Source: Sulfuritalea sp. (lineage in GTDB: Bacteria > Pseudomonadota > Gammaproteobacteria > Burkholderiales > Rhodocyclaceae). From it: a DNA stretch of 64,000 nucleotides. Both the position numbers and the translations under genes were made by a program. Where the stretch lies: positions 744,001-808,000 of the forward strand of contig JADJVS010000016.1 of the NCBI GenBank assembly GCA_016710465.1, given 5' to 3'. Below are positions 1 to 8,650 of this stretch, in pieces (the stretch's first letter is position 1; each line of letters begins with the position of its first letter). The notes below the pieces were generated by a model. It was given only the letters and a program-made list of their open reading frames with translations, was not told the origin of the DNA and did no database searches.

Positions 1-107
1 AGGCGGCGAATGCGGGCTGCGACAAGCCCGACGACAACCTGGCGCGCGCGACCGCGGACACCTCCGGCCGATGGACGCGGGCAGGACAGCGCTCCGGCTA
101 CAGGCGC

Positions 108-1133
108 TCACTCCGCTGGGCGGCTGAACCATGCAATCCCGATGCGCCTGGCATCGCTCAGCCACATCCGGATGCCCACGCGCGTCAGCGCCGCTTCCGC
201 ATCGCGATTGCGGTAGGGCGAGGGCAGGCAGGTGTCGGTCGCGGCGGGCAGCGGCAAACCGTCCATCGCGCTGGACTGCAAGACCGTGCCCGAGGCCCGG
301 CGCCGTTCGACCATCACCAGATCGCGCGGGATGCGCACCGGAAACGCGAAGCCGTCCGCCGACCAGGCCGGGGCCAGGGGCAGGGCTTGCGGCGTCGGCT
401 CGGGCGGCGCCGAGCGCCAGTCGGACCGGTGCAGGCTGCCGGCCGCGTCGCGCCAATACAGGCGCCAGCGCGGGGCGGGGTCGGCGGCGCGGCGCAGGAC
501 ATGAACATCCTCGCCGTCGCGGCACAGGATGCTGCCGGTGCTGTCGCCGGTTTGCAGAAACTGGCCACCCAGTTCCCATTCGATGCGCTCGACCCTGACG
601 CCGGGCGGCGCCTGCCACTGTTCGGCGAACACCTCGCCGATGTCGGGCAGGACAAAACGCCGGCGTTCCAGGATGCGATGGGCGAGCGGCGCTTCCACCG
701 CCAGGCCCCGCTGTGCCTGCCGTGCGCCCTGCTCCAGTTGATGCACCCATGGCAATGCCATGCTCGCCAGCAGCGCCGGCAGAATCACCAGCAGCAGGCC
801 GCTGCCGCCGATGGCCGCCGATTCGGCGGCGCTCAGGGCGGGCGTCGCCCAGCGGCCGATGAACCAGTGCAGGCCGAAATAGACCAGCGGCCCGAGCGAG
901 AACATCAGCAGGTAGAACGCGGCCAGCGCTTCCGGTCCGCCGACGGCGCGGGCGGGCAGCCACACCGCGGCGGCGGCGGCGAGGGCTATGGGCACGCTGG
1001 CCAGCCGCAGCCCCAGCCAGGCCCCGGCCTTGCCGCGCGCCGCAAAGCGGCGGCGCTCGGCACGCAGGACCCATCCGATCACCAGCAGGGCGCCCAGCGC
1101 CAGCACGCCCCAGATGAATTGCGTTAACGACAT
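108..1133 (-). CDS. Membrane protein of unknown function, 341 aa
   Basis: I do not recognise the family. The chosen ATG at 1133 gives MSLTQFIWGVL and has a GGGGAAA-like ribosome site just upstream; the frame stays open much further upstream but that extension is basic, low-complexity shadow sequence. Four hydrophobic segments (about residues 5-23, 40-60, 70-92 and 108-130) are followed by a soluble C-terminal domain of about 200 residues rich in Trp and Arg. The gene stands alone and is divergent from the EamA exporter, with a 205-bp gap between them. Predicted location is the inner membrane. No catalytic motif is visible. Confidence 0.6.
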   Translation of the reverse strand: MSLTQFIWGVLALGALLVIGWVLRAERRRFAARGKAGAWLGLRLASVPIALAAAAAVWLPARAVGGPEALAAFYLLMFSLGPLVYFGLHWFIGRWATPALSAAESAAIGGSGLLLVILPALLASMALPWVHQLEQGARQAQRGLAVEAPLAHRILERRRFVLPDIGEVFAEQWQAPPGVRVERIEWELGGQFLQTGDSTGSILCRDGEDVHVLRRAADPAPRWRLYWRDAAGSLHRSDWRSAPPEPTPQALPLAPAWSADGFAFPVRIPRDLVMVERRRASGTVLQSSAMDGLPLPAATDTCLPSPYRNRDAEAALTRVGIRMWLSDARRIGIAWFSRPAE

Positions 1134-1254
1134 ATCGATTTCCCCATCGCCATGTTCCCGGCCAAGTCGGCAATCTACCGGAAGCGCACCGGAAGCATCC
1201 ACGTTAGACCGTTCGAAAGATTCGGCGGCCCGGCGAATCGGATTCGCGGGCCAA

Positions 1255-1275
1255 CAGTCGGCGCTGGCAACACGC
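1255..1275 (+). repeat. Degenerate copy of the AGAGTCGGCGCYGGC repeat
   Basis: The stretch AGTCGGCGCTGGCAACACG matches the core of the short dispersed repeat seen better at 2237, 7383 and 12286. It lies between the divergent gene at 108-1133 and eamA. The terminal half (ACGGCGATTC) is not conserved here, so this may be a decayed copy or a chance match. Confidence 0.4.
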
Positions 1276-1338
1276 CGGCCGGCCGGCTCGAACCCGGATC
1301 GATCAGGCCGCCGCGCCGTGCCATGCGACAATCCCCGC

Positions 1339-2232
1339 ATGCCCTCCCCCCTTCCCCTGCGCCACTTCCTGCTCGCGCTGGCCGTGGTTGCCGTCTGGGG
1401 CATCAATTTCGTTGTCATCAAGTTCGCCCTCGGCGCTTTTCCGCCGCTGTTGATGGCGGCCTTGCGCTTCGGGCTGGTGTTGATCCCCGGCCTGTTCTTC
1501 GTCCCGCGCCCGGCGGTGGGCCTGGGCAACCTGGCGCTGTATGGCTTCCTGATCGGGGGCTGCCAGTTCGGCCTGCTCTATGTGGCGATGGATGGCCACA
1601 TCTCGCCGGGCCTGGCCTCGCTGGTGATCCAGGTGCAGGTGTTCTTCACCATCGGCCTGGCGATGCGCCTTGCCGGCGAAAAGGTGCGCGTCTTCCAATG
1701 GTTCGCGCTGTTGCTCGCCGCGGGCGGAATCGCCATCATCATCCTGCATACCGACGGCAGCACCACGCCGCTCGGCCTGCTGCTGGTGCTGCTGGCGGCG
1801 CTGGCCTGGGCCGGCGGCAACATCGCGGCGAAGCAGGGGGCGCCGACCAACATGCTGGCCTACGTGGTGTGGTCCAGCGCCTTCGCCGTGCCGCCGCTGC
1901 TGGCACTGTCACTTCTGGTCGAGGGCCGGGAAGCCGCGTCGGCGGCGCTGCGCACGGCGGATGCGGCGGCATGGGCGGCGGTGGCCTGGCAGGCCTGGGG
2001 CAATTCGCTGTTCGGCTACGCGGCCTGGGGCTGGCTGCTGGCGCGCCACCCGGCGGCAACGATCACACCCATGGCGCTGCTGGTGCCGGTGTTCGGCATG
2101 GGCGGCGCGGCGCTGTGGCTGGACGAATCGCTGCCGCCCTGGAAGCTCATTGCCGCCGCGCTGGTGATGGCGGGCCTGGCGCTCAACCTGCTGTGGCCGC
2201 GACTGCGCGCGGTGCTTGCCGGACGCGGCTGA
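1339..2232 (+). CDS. eamA: EamA-type O-acetylserine/cysteine exporter (DMT superfamily)
   Basis: A 297-aa inner-membrane protein with ten predicted helices and two EamA repeats, the usual length for the family. The N-terminus (LALAVVAVWGINFVVIKFA), the PPLLMAALRFGLV and GLASLVIQVQVFFTI segments, and LDESLPPWK near the end closely resemble E. coli EamA (YdeD), which exports cysteine and O-acetylserine. Substrate is inferred from that resemblance; EamA paralogues differ widely. ATG at 1339 is preferred because the homologous N-terminus begins there, although the frame is open from 988. It is a single gene followed directly by a dispersed repeat. Confidence 0.75.
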   Translation: MPSPLPLRHFLLALAVVAVWGINFVVIKFALGAFPPLLMAALRFGLVLIPGLFFVPRPAVGLGNLALYGFLIGGCQFGLLYVAMDGHISPGLASLVIQVQVFFTIGLAMRLAGEKVRVFQWFALLLAAGGIAIIILHTDGSTTPLGLLLVLLAALAWAGGNIAAKQGAPTNMLAYVVWSSAFAVPPLLALSLLVEGREAASAALRTADAAAWAAVAWQAWGNSLFGYAAWGWLLARHPAATITPMALLVPVFGMGGAALWLDESLPPWKLIAAALVMAGLALNLLWPRLRAVLAGRG

Positions 2233-2236
2233 GCAA

Positions 2237-2261
2237 AGAGTCGGCGCTGGCACCACGGCGA
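2237..2261 (+). repeat. Short dispersed repeat AGAGTCGGCGCTGGC-N10
   Basis: A 25-bp copy begins 4 bp after the eamA stop codon and reads AGAGTCGGCGCTGGC followed by ACCACGGCGA. Related copies lie at 7383, 12286, 44119 (inverted) and 62640, and expanded copies at 26781 and 47766. The position right after a stop suggests a role or tolerance at 3' ends. Confidence 0.65.
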
Positions 2262-2442
2262 CGGGGCCGTCACCGGCGGGCCGTTGGGCGGAGGAATCGC
2301 TCCGCCGCCGCCACCGGCCTGCCGCTACCGGCCCGGCCTCGTGAAAGCCTTTGGAGACCCCGAAATCCGTATTTTTCCTGAGTGTGGGCCGTGGCGGGCA
2401 ATGTCATAATCCGCCCGGTCGATACCCGGGGCTGGGCCTGAA

Positions 2443-4554
2443 ATGACGGAAAAGGATGCCGCAACGCTCAGCCGACTCGTTACCGGGTGCCGCGAGCAGA
2501 TGGAAGGCGAACTGGTGGAACTGGTCGAGGAACTCGGCCCGTCCCTGCTCCAGGAGATCGCGGCGCGTACCTTTCCCGCCCGCGAACCGGAACGCCGCAT
2601 TGCCGCCGCCACGCTCAAGCTGGCGCTTGGCGCCCACTGGGGCAAGGTGGCGCCCGCGCTCAAGGCGGCGCTTGCCAGCCGCGCCGTGGTCCCGGCCCAG
2701 CCCGGCCTCGAATCGCGGGAAATCGCCAACCTGAAGTTGCTGAGCGATGCCGAGGAATCGATACTGATCGCCTCCAACGAGGCTCTCGACCGCCTCACCA
2801 CCGCCTGCCGCGACGAGACCAACCCCCTGGAACGGCGCGTCTCCTACCTGGTGCTGCGCAGCGCCATGCAACCGGGCGATGCCAGCTTCCGGCTGGCCAC
2901 GCTGTGGCCCTGCCTGCAGGGCGCGTTCTGCGAGATCACGCCCGACACCGGGGCGCGCATCCTGCTGCTCAAGACGGTGGGCGAACGCCTGGCGACCGAG
3001 ATGCCGCAGCTCTTCCGTGTGGTCAACGAAGCCCTGATCGATGCCGACATCCTGCCGCGCCTCAAGCGCAGCTACCGCGACACCACGCCCGTAGACGCCC
3101 ATGAGGTGGCGGCCGAAACGGCCAAGGTGGCGACCACCCTGGATCGCCTGGTCAAGGCGCGCACCAAGGAAGAGGAATCCACCGGCAAGCCGGGCAGCGG
3201 CGCCGGCAGCCAGACGCTGTTCAGCTCGCTCAAGACGCTGCAGGCCGCGCCGGCGCCGGCCACTCCCGGCACCCATGCCAACGTCGTGCGCATGGCGCGC
3301 GACAGCGGCGCCGCGCGCGACGTGCGCCCGCAGGACGCCGTCACCCTGGACATCGTCGCCGAGCTGTTCGACCTGATCTTCAACGACCCGAACATCGCCA
3401 ACGGCATGAAGGGGCTGGTGGCCCGCCTGCAATCCACCGTGCTCAAGGCGGCGATGCTCAACCAGCGCTTCTTCGCCGACCGCAGCCATCCGGCACGGCG
3501 CTTCCTGGACAGCATTTCGACGGTCGCGATCCGCTGGGGCAAGGCGGTCAATGCCGACGACCCCTTCTTCGTCAAGCTGCTGGAGCTGGTCAACAGGATC
3601 CAGCTCACCTACGACGGCGACATGGCCGTGTTCGACGCCGCGAACACGGAACTGGACGCCTTCCTCGCCGAACGCGAGAAGATCGAGGAGCAGCAGGATC
3701 GCGAGCTGGCCGAGGCCGTGCACGCCCGCGAGGAAGAAATCCGCCTCACCCGCGCCGCCCAGATGCGCGCGCAACGGACGGCGAACCAGTGCATCGCGCG
3801 GGTGCTGGGACCGGCGGTGCCGGGCGAGATCGAGGAGTTCCTGCGCAGCTACTGGCGCGACGTGGTGCAGGGCAGGATTTCGCGGTCCGGCGAGGACGGC
3901 GCGCCCACCGGCGAGGCCCTGCAAACCGCCGTCGCGCTGATCCTGGCGGTGACGCCGAAGCACGACCCGACCGAACGCAAGCGGCATGCGGCCGCGCTGC
4001 CCGGCCTGCTCAAAAGGCTCAACGCCGGATTCGACGAGATCGGCACCTCGCCCGCCGAACGCAAGTCCTTCATGGATACCCTGGCCGATCTGCAATTTGC
4101 CGCGCTGCGCGCGGAAAAGCGCGCCGCGGCCACGGCCGAGACGGCACAGGCGGAGAAGCCGAGGAAGACGGACGCGGGGCCGACGCTGCAGGTCAGCCAT
4201 GCCACCGGCAGCGGCGTGCAGGTGCAGGACATCTCGCTGCCCGAGGGCAGCGATCTGGGCGAGGAAAACACGCCGGATCGCGCCGACCTGCGCCGCGTGC
4301 GGCAACTCGTGCGCGGCGACTGGGTGGACTTCATCACCGCCGGGCAAACCCGCCGCGAGCGCCTGACCTGGATCAACCCGAGCCGGACGCTGTTCGTCTT
4401 CAGCAACAGCGCCGCGGCCTGCGCCATATCCATCACGCCGGAGGCCCTGGCGGTGCGCCTGAGGAACAAGACCGCCGGCATCGTGTTGCCCGACCGGCCG
4501 ATGTTCGAGCGCGCCATCCACGGCGCCATCCAGTCGCTGGACAAGCGCGCCTGA
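2443..4554 (+). CDS. DUF1631 family protein
   Basis: A 703-aa soluble protein with no signal peptide. The central block (about residues 300-400) contains the family signature LFDLIFNDPNIANGMKGLV followed by FFADRSHPARRFLDSIS, the conserved core of DUF1631, common in Beta- and Gammaproteobacteria and of unknown biochemical role. A charged helical stretch (LAEREKIEEQQDRELAEAV, about residues 405-450) is likely coiled coil. The C-terminal about 100 residues (VRQLVRGDWVDF to RLTWINPSRTLFVFSNS) resemble the C-terminal domain usual in this family. ATG 2443 gives a normal family length. It is convergent with the DUF2917 gene; a GC-rich hairpin (GCCGCC/GGCGGC, 4561-4583) lies between them. Confidence 0.8.
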   Translation: MTEKDAATLSRLVTGCREQMEGELVELVEELGPSLLQEIAARTFPAREPERRIAAATLKLALGAHWGKVAPALKAALASRAVVPAQPGLESREIANLKLLSDAEESILIASNEALDRLTTACRDETNPLERRVSYLVLRSAMQPGDASFRLATLWPCLQGAFCEITPDTGARILLLKTVGERLATEMPQLFRVVNEALIDADILPRLKRSYRDTTPVDAHEVAAETAKVATTLDRLVKARTKEEESTGKPGSGAGSQTLFSSLKTLQAAPAPATPGTHANVVRMARDSGAARDVRPQDAVTLDIVAELFDLIFNDPNIANGMKGLVARLQSTVLKAAMLNQRFFADRSHPARRFLDSISTVAIRWGKAVNADDPFFVKLLELVNRIQLTYDGDMAVFDAANTELDAFLAEREKIEEQQDRELAEAVHAREEEIRLTRAAQMRAQRTANQCIARVLGPAVPGEIEEFLRSYWRDVVQGRISRSGEDGAPTGEALQTAVALILAVTPKHDPTERKRHAAALPGLLKRLNAGFDEIGTSPAERKSFMDTLADLQFAALRAEKRAAATAETAQAEKPRKTDAGPTLQVSHATGSGVQVQDISLPEGSDLGEENTPDRADLRRVRQLVRGDWVDFITAGQTRRERLTWINPSRTLFVFSNSAAACAISITPEALAVRLRNKTAGIVLPDRPMFERAIHGAIQSLDKRA

Positions 4555-4585
4555 GAATCGGCCGCCAGAATCACCCGGGCGGCGC

Positions 4586-4849
4586 TTAGACCACCTCGAA
4601 CCGGATCGGGATCGTGCGCCGGCCCGCGCTTTCCAGGCGCACCGAGGCCGTCCCCCGCATCGCCTCGGCCAGCACCCTGCCCCTGCCCGGCACGCGATAG
4701 CACTCGCCGGCGGCGAGGAACACATCCCCTGCAACACCGCCAGCGGTGATCCATACGATGCCGACATCGACCCGCAGCTCCGCACCGCGAGCGGCATCCA
4801 GGCACAGCGGCCGATCGGGGTGCAGCAGCAGGGTTTGCGCGGTGGGCAT
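4586..4849 (-). CDS. DUF2917 family small protein, 87 aa
   Basis: Starts at MPTAQTLLLHPDRPL with AGGAGG six bases upstream, which decides this start over the longer open frame. The fold looks like a small all-beta, cupin-like domain: VGIVWITAGGVAGDVFLAAGECYRV matches the DUF2917 pattern (W-ITxxGxxxDxxLxxGxxxxV). Function is unknown. It is divergently arranged with the MocR regulator at 5019, a pairing often seen in betaproteobacteria, so the regulator may control it; that is inference. Confidence 0.75.
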   Translation of the reverse strand: MPTAQTLLLHPDRPLCLDAARGAELRVDVGIVWITAGGVAGDVFLAAGECYRVPGRGRVLAEAMRGTASVRLESAGRRTIPIRFEVV

Positions 4850-5018
4850 GGCGGGCCTCCTGGGTGGATAGGCCATGCTAGGCAGGGCGGCACCGGCGAA
4901 ACAGAGGCACAGCGGCAAAATTGTGACCGTGACAGTTGCGCCAAATCCAGGCTGTACCGGTCGATAATGCGGGCGACTGTGCGGGTCGCCGCGCGGCTCA
5001 CGGGGCCACAATTCCGCC

Positions 5019-6434
5019 ATGCTTTACGAGAACCTCGCCAACGAATTCGCCACGCTGATCGGCAGCGGCCAGTTGCGGCCGGGCGACCGCCTGCCTTCGG
5101 TGCGCCACCTGGCGCGGCAGCGGGCGCTGTCGATTTCCACCGTGGTGCAGGCGCTGCGCACGCTGGAAAGCCGCGGCATGGTCGAGGCGCGTCCACAGTC
5201 CGGCTATTTCGTGCGGCGCCGTTCGCCGCGTGTGATCGAATCGGTTATGCCGGCCGGCGCGCCGGCGCCGGTGGACGTCGGCGTCAGCCGCCGCCTGGTG
5301 CAGGTGCTGCGCGCCAATGAGGCGCCCGGGATGGTGCCGCTGGGCTCGGCCCTGCCGGCGCCGGAGCTGCTGCTGGCGCCGCGCCTGAACCGCCTGTATG
5401 CCAGCATCGCGCGCCGCCAGCCGCGGCTTCTGGCGGGCAGCAGCCATTCCGACCTGACCGAAGCGCCGCTGCGGCAAGCCATCACCCGGCGGGCGCTGCA
5501 ATGGGGCTGCCCGATCGCGGCCGACGAACTGGTGGTGACCAACTCCTGCACCGAGGCGATGATGCTCTGCCTGCGCGCGGTGACCAAACCCGGCGACACC
5601 GTGGCGGTGGAATCGCCGACCTATTACGTGATGCTGCAACTGCTGGAAAGCATGGGCCTGCGCGCGCTGGAAATTCCCACCAATCCGCTCACCGGCGTGT
5701 CCCTCGATGCGCTGGAACTGGCGACGCGCAAACCCGCCGCCGAAGGGGGCATCGCCGCCTGCCTGCTGATCCCCAACGGCGCCAACCCGCTGGGTAGCGT
5801 GATGCCGGATGCGGCGAAACAGCGGCTGGCCAACTTGCTCGCTGCGCGCGACGTGGCGCTGATCGAGGACGACATCTACGGCGACATCTGCTTCACCGGC
5901 TCACGGCCACGGCCGATCCATACCTTCGACGGCAGCGGCAACACCATGCTGTGCACCTCGTTCTCGAAGACCGTCAGCCCCTCCTTGCGCGTCGGCTTTG
6001 TCGCCGCCGGCAAGCGCGCGGCCGACGTTGTGCTGCAAAAGACATTGACCTCGGGCAAGACCAATCCGCTGACCCAGCATGTGATCGCCGCGCTGATGGA
6101 ATCGCGCGGTTTCGACGTGCATCTGCGCACGCTGCGGCGGCGTTTTGCCGAGCAGATCGCGCGCACCCGCGACGCGGTGGCGCGCCACTTCCCGGCGGAA
6201 ACCCGCGTCACCGATCCGCAGGGCGGCTTCGTGCTCTGGCTGGAACTGCCGCCCGAGGTGGATTGCAGCGCATTGCACCGTCGCGCGGCCACGGAAGGCG
6301 TGGCCTTCGTGCCCGGCGAAATGTTCTCCGCCGGCGGGCAGTACAAAAACTGCCTGCGCATCGCCTGCGGCCAGCCCTGGAGCGAGCGGCTGGAAGAAGG
6401 CGTCAAGCGCCTCGGTCAGTTGGTGGCGCGCTGA
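5019..6434 (+). CDS. MocR-type GntR/aminotransferase-fold transcriptional regulator
   Basis: A 471-aa protein. Residues about 1-70 form a GntR winged helix (LRPGDRLPSVRHLARQRALSISTVVQALRTLE). The rest is a class I/II aminotransferase fold with the PLP lysine in TSFSKTVSPSLRVGFVAAG, the NGANPLG loop and the IEDDIYGD motif. MocR proteins bind PLP or PLP-derived ligands and regulate nearby genes. The divergent DUF2917 gene is the obvious candidate target; GTGAC repeats at about 4923-4933 in the shared 169-bp spacer could be its site. ATG 5019 starts directly at the helix-turn-helix (MLYENLANEFATLI). Confidence 0.85.
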   Translation: MLYENLANEFATLIGSGQLRPGDRLPSVRHLARQRALSISTVVQALRTLESRGMVEARPQSGYFVRRRSPRVIESVMPAGAPAPVDVGVSRRLVQVLRANEAPGMVPLGSALPAPELLLAPRLNRLYASIARRQPRLLAGSSHSDLTEAPLRQAITRRALQWGCPIAADELVVTNSCTEAMMLCLRAVTKPGDTVAVESPTYYVMLQLLESMGLRALEIPTNPLTGVSLDALELATRKPAAEGGIAACLLIPNGANPLGSVMPDAAKQRLANLLAARDVALIEDDIYGDICFTGSRPRPIHTFDGSGNTMLCTSFSKTVSPSLRVGFVAAGKRAADVVLQKTLTSGKTNPLTQHVIAALMESRGFDVHLRTLRRRFAEQIARTRDAVARHFPAETRVTDPQGGFVLWLELPPEVDCSALHRRAATEGVAFVPGEMFSAGGQYKNCLRIACGQPWSERLEEGVKRLGQLVAR

Positions 6435-6462
6435 AGGGCGCGCCACCGGCTGTGCTGCCCGG

Positions 6463-6945
6463 TCAGGCGGCGAGCTTGACGGCAGGACGCGCGCGACGCT
6501 TGGCGACGACAAGCTTCTTCGCGACCGGCTTGCGCACGGTGCGCTTGACGGCCAGCCTGCGCTCGCGGGTCAGTTCAACCACCTGGGCCGAAACCTGGTG
6601 CAGGCCCTTGCCGAACAGGTCGACGCCGATTTGCGCCGGGGCGGCGAGGCCCACCTTGTCCAGCACCGGCATGACGCGCGCATCGAGCGCCTGCTCGACG
6701 GCTTCCCATGTCGCCACCGACTTGTCGTTGGCGGCGGCCACCGTGTTCTTCAGCAGCCGGAGGTTCTGCGCGGCCAGCTCGGCGGCCGTTGCGCCCAGCG
6801 CGACCCAAACCTTTTTGCCCTGGTCGCGGGTGACGGTGAGCACGTTCAGGTTGGCCGAAAGCACATTCACCGCGGCTTCCCGCATGGCGACCACGACCTG
6901 ATTGGCGGCCAGATTTTTCGGCAGCAGTTTGTTGGTCTTCAGCAT
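6463..6945 (-). CDS. Phasin-like protein with basic C-terminal tail
   Basis: A 160-aa protein starting MLKTNKLLPKNLAANQ, with AAAGGA eight bases upstream of the ATG. The N-terminal about 125 residues are amphipathic helices without Cys or Trp-rich cores, as in PhaF/PhaI-type polyhydroxyalkanoate granule proteins. The last about 35 residues are very basic (RRLAVKRTVRKPVAKKLVVAKRRARP), like the DNA-binding tails of PhaF and AlgP. Likely role: coating storage granules and tethering them to the nucleoid. No PHA synthase gene lies nearby, so this rests on sequence character alone. Confidence 0.55.
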   Translation of the reverse strand: MLKTNKLLPKNLAANQVVVAMREAAVNVLSANLNVLTVTRDQGKKVWVALGATAAELAAQNLRLLKNTVAAANDKSVATWEAVEQALDARVMPVLDKVGLAAPAQIGVDLFGKGLHQVSAQVVELTRERRLAVKRTVRKPVAKKLVVAKRRARPAVKLAA

Positions 6946-7001
6946 GATGATTCCTTTCATTGTCCCGGGCCGGCCACGGGGCCGGTCTTCCAGCGGCCAC
7001 A

Positions 7002-7056
7002 CTCTAGCGGGCCGGCCTAGAGCGGGCACCCTAAAACCCTGGGCGAATCACTCTAG
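7002..7056. promoter_or_regulatory. Three CTCTAG half-sites upstream of the phasin-like gene
   Basis: CTCTAG-N9-CTAGAG forms an inverted repeat at 7002-7022, and a third CTCTAG lies at 7051-7056, inside the 195-bp spacer between the divergent phasin-like gene and the small membrane protein gene. CTAG is rare in this DNA, so the clustering is notable. It could be an operator; nothing identifies the regulator. Confidence 0.35.
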
Positions 7057-7140
7057 TTTCCGCGCCGGCGACGGAGCATGCCGATGCGCGAATAACGCGA
7101 GGGCCGAGGATAATGGCGGCACACCCGACGCGGAGCCCAC

Positions 7141-7383
7141 ATGCACTGGCTGGACCGGATTCCCTACCCGCTGCTGATCGCCGCCGCCATCTTCATGCTC
7201 GGCGCACCCTTCCTGCCCGAACCGCACCTGGTGGAAAAGGCACGCATGCTGTCCGAAGGCCTGCTGACACGGGCCATCGACATCTTCGATGTGGCCTGGC
7301 ACCTCTTGCCGAGCCTGCTGCTCGGCCTCAAGTTCACGCTGGCGCGGCGTGCGCAAGCTGCCCGCAAAACCAGCGAAGACTGA
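7141..7383 (+). CDS. Small two-helix membrane protein, 80 aa
   Basis: MHWLDRIPYPLLIAAAIFML gives a first membrane helix (about residues 8-26), followed by EPHLVEKARMLSEGLLTRAIDIFDVAWHLL and a second hydrophobic segment (about residues 50-68). Small proteins with the PEPHLVEK and RPxDIFDxxxH pattern are widespread in betaproteobacteria and are often loosely labelled RND transporter; no function is established. The gene ends at a repeat at 7383 and is convergent with nupC. Confidence 0.6.
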   Translation: MHWLDRIPYPLLIAAAIFMLGAPFLPEPHLVEKARMLSEGLLTRAIDIFDVAWHLLPSLLLGLKFTLARRAQAARKTSED

Positions 7384-7409
7384 GAGTCGGCGCCGGCGCC
7401 ACGGCGATT
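7383..7409 (+). repeat. Short dispersed repeat between convergent genes
   Basis: AGAGTCGGCGCCGGC followed by GCCACGGCGATTC. It begins on the last base of the TGA of the preceding gene and abuts the nupC stop codon. The GGCGCCGGCGCC core is self-complementary, so transcripts from either side could form a hairpin here. Confidence 0.65.
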
Positions 7410-8650
7410 CAGAGCAGCACACCCACCACCGCCCCGCAGGACAGCGTCGCCAGCGTGCCGGCGACCAGGGTACGCGGGCCGAGTTCGAGGATCTCGACGC
7501 GGCGCTCGGGCACCATGGTGGTGAGGCCACCGATCATGATGCCAAGGCTGCCGAGGTTGGCGAAGCCGCACAACGCGTAGGTCATGATCACGCGGCTGCG
7601 TTCGGACAGGGCCTCGGCCGGCAGCGCAGCGAATTCGAGGTAGGCGACCAGTTCGTTCAACACGGTCTTGGTGCCGAGCAACGCCCCGGCGGTGGCGGCT
7701 TCGGCCCAACTGACGCCAGCCAGCCAGGCCAGCGGCGCCATGATCCAGCCAAGGATGCGCTGCAGCGACCAGGCCGCGCCTTCGTGCGGCAGCAGGCCGA
7801 GCAAACCGTTGGCCAGCGCCACCAGGGCCACCAGCACGACCAGCATGGCGACGATGTTGAGCAGCAGTTGCAGGCCCTCGGCGGTGCCGCGCGTGATCGC
7901 GTCCATGCTGCTGCCATCGAGGCGTGGCAACGCCACCTTGCGCCCGGTCGGTTCGCCAACCGGCGGCACCATCAGCACGGCAAAGACAATGGCGGCCGGC
8001 GCACTGATGAAGGAGGCGGCGAGGATGTGACCCAGCGCGCCGGGCACGCGCGGGCCGACGATGCCGGCATAGAGCGCCATCACCGTGCCGGCGACGCCGG
8101 CCATGCCGGCGGCAAGGATGATGAACAGCTCGCCGCGATTCACCCGCGCCAGGTAGGGCTTGACCAGCAGCGGCGCCTCGACCATGCCGACGAAGACGTT
8201 GGCGGCGGTGGAGATGCCGACCGCGCCGCCCACGCCCAGCGTGCGTTCCAGCAGCCAGGACATGGCGCGCACCAGCAGCGGCAGGAGGCGCCAGTGGAAT
8301 AGCAGGGCTGACAGCGCGCTCATCACCAGCACGATGGGCAGGGCCTGGAAGGCGAGCACGAAGGCCGCGCCGGGGAAGGGCTCGGTGAAGGGCAGCGGCC
8401 CGCCGCCGAGGTAGCCGAAGACCATGCCCGTGCCGGCGCGCGTGGCCTTATCCAAGGCCAGCAGGGCATCGTTCATCGCCGCGAACACCGCCTGCGCGCC
8501 GGGCAGTTTGAGGATCAGCACGGCGAGCGCCACCTGCAACAGCACGCCGCCGGCCACCGTGCGCCAGGGCACGGCGCGACGGTTCTCGGAGATCGTCCAG
8601 GCCAGGGCGAGGAACACGGCATAACCGAAGATGCCCTGCATGGCTTCCAT
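7409..8650 (-). CDS. nupC: Concentrative nucleoside transporter (NupC/CNT family)
   Basis: A 413-aa inner-membrane protein of the normal CNT length. It has the N-terminal Nucleos_tra2 region, a gate region (QALPIVLVMSALSALLFHW), and the conserved core GISTAANVFVGMVEAPLLVKPYL, where the Glu and Asn lie at the nucleoside/Na+ site. The C-terminal region FVAYLEFAAL/YALCGFANLGSLGI is also typical. It imports nucleosides by cation symport. Its ATG shares one base with the TGA of the upstream 5'-nucleotidase (TGATG), so the pair is translationally coupled: periplasmic nucleotides are dephosphorylated and the nucleosides taken up. Confidence 0.88.
   Translation of the reverse strand: MEAMQGIFGYAVFLALAWTISENRRAVPWRTVAGGVLLQVALAVLILKLPGAQAVFAAMNDALLALDKATRAGTGMVFGYLGGGPLPFTEPFPGAAFVLAFQALPIVLVMSALSALLFHWRLLPLLVRAMSWLLERTLGVGGAVGISTAANVFVGMVEAPLLVKPYLARVNRGELFIILAAGMAGVAGTVMALYAGIVGPRVPGALGHILAASFISAPAAIVFAVLMVPPVGEPTGRKVALPRLDGSSMDAITRGTAEGLQLLLNIVAMLVVLVALVALANGLLGLLPHEGAAWSLQRILGWIMAPLAWLAGVSWAEAATAGALLGTKTVLNELVAYLEFAALPAEALSERSRVIMTYALCGFANLGSLGIMIGGLTTMVPERRVEILELGPRTLVAGTLATLSCGAVVGVLL

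Noticed and set aside
1..107. Open frames at the left edge
   Set aside because: Too short and without recognisable residues; they may be the tail of a gene outside the window but nothing supports it.
4561..4583. GCCGCC/GGCGGC hairpin as an intrinsic terminator
   Set aside because: There is no T-run after either arm; a stem alone is common in DNA of this composition.
2404..5196. 930-aa minus-strand open frame opposite DUF1631
   Set aside because: It is a GC-driven shadow; the plus strand has a recognisable family, and the minus frame has no domain.
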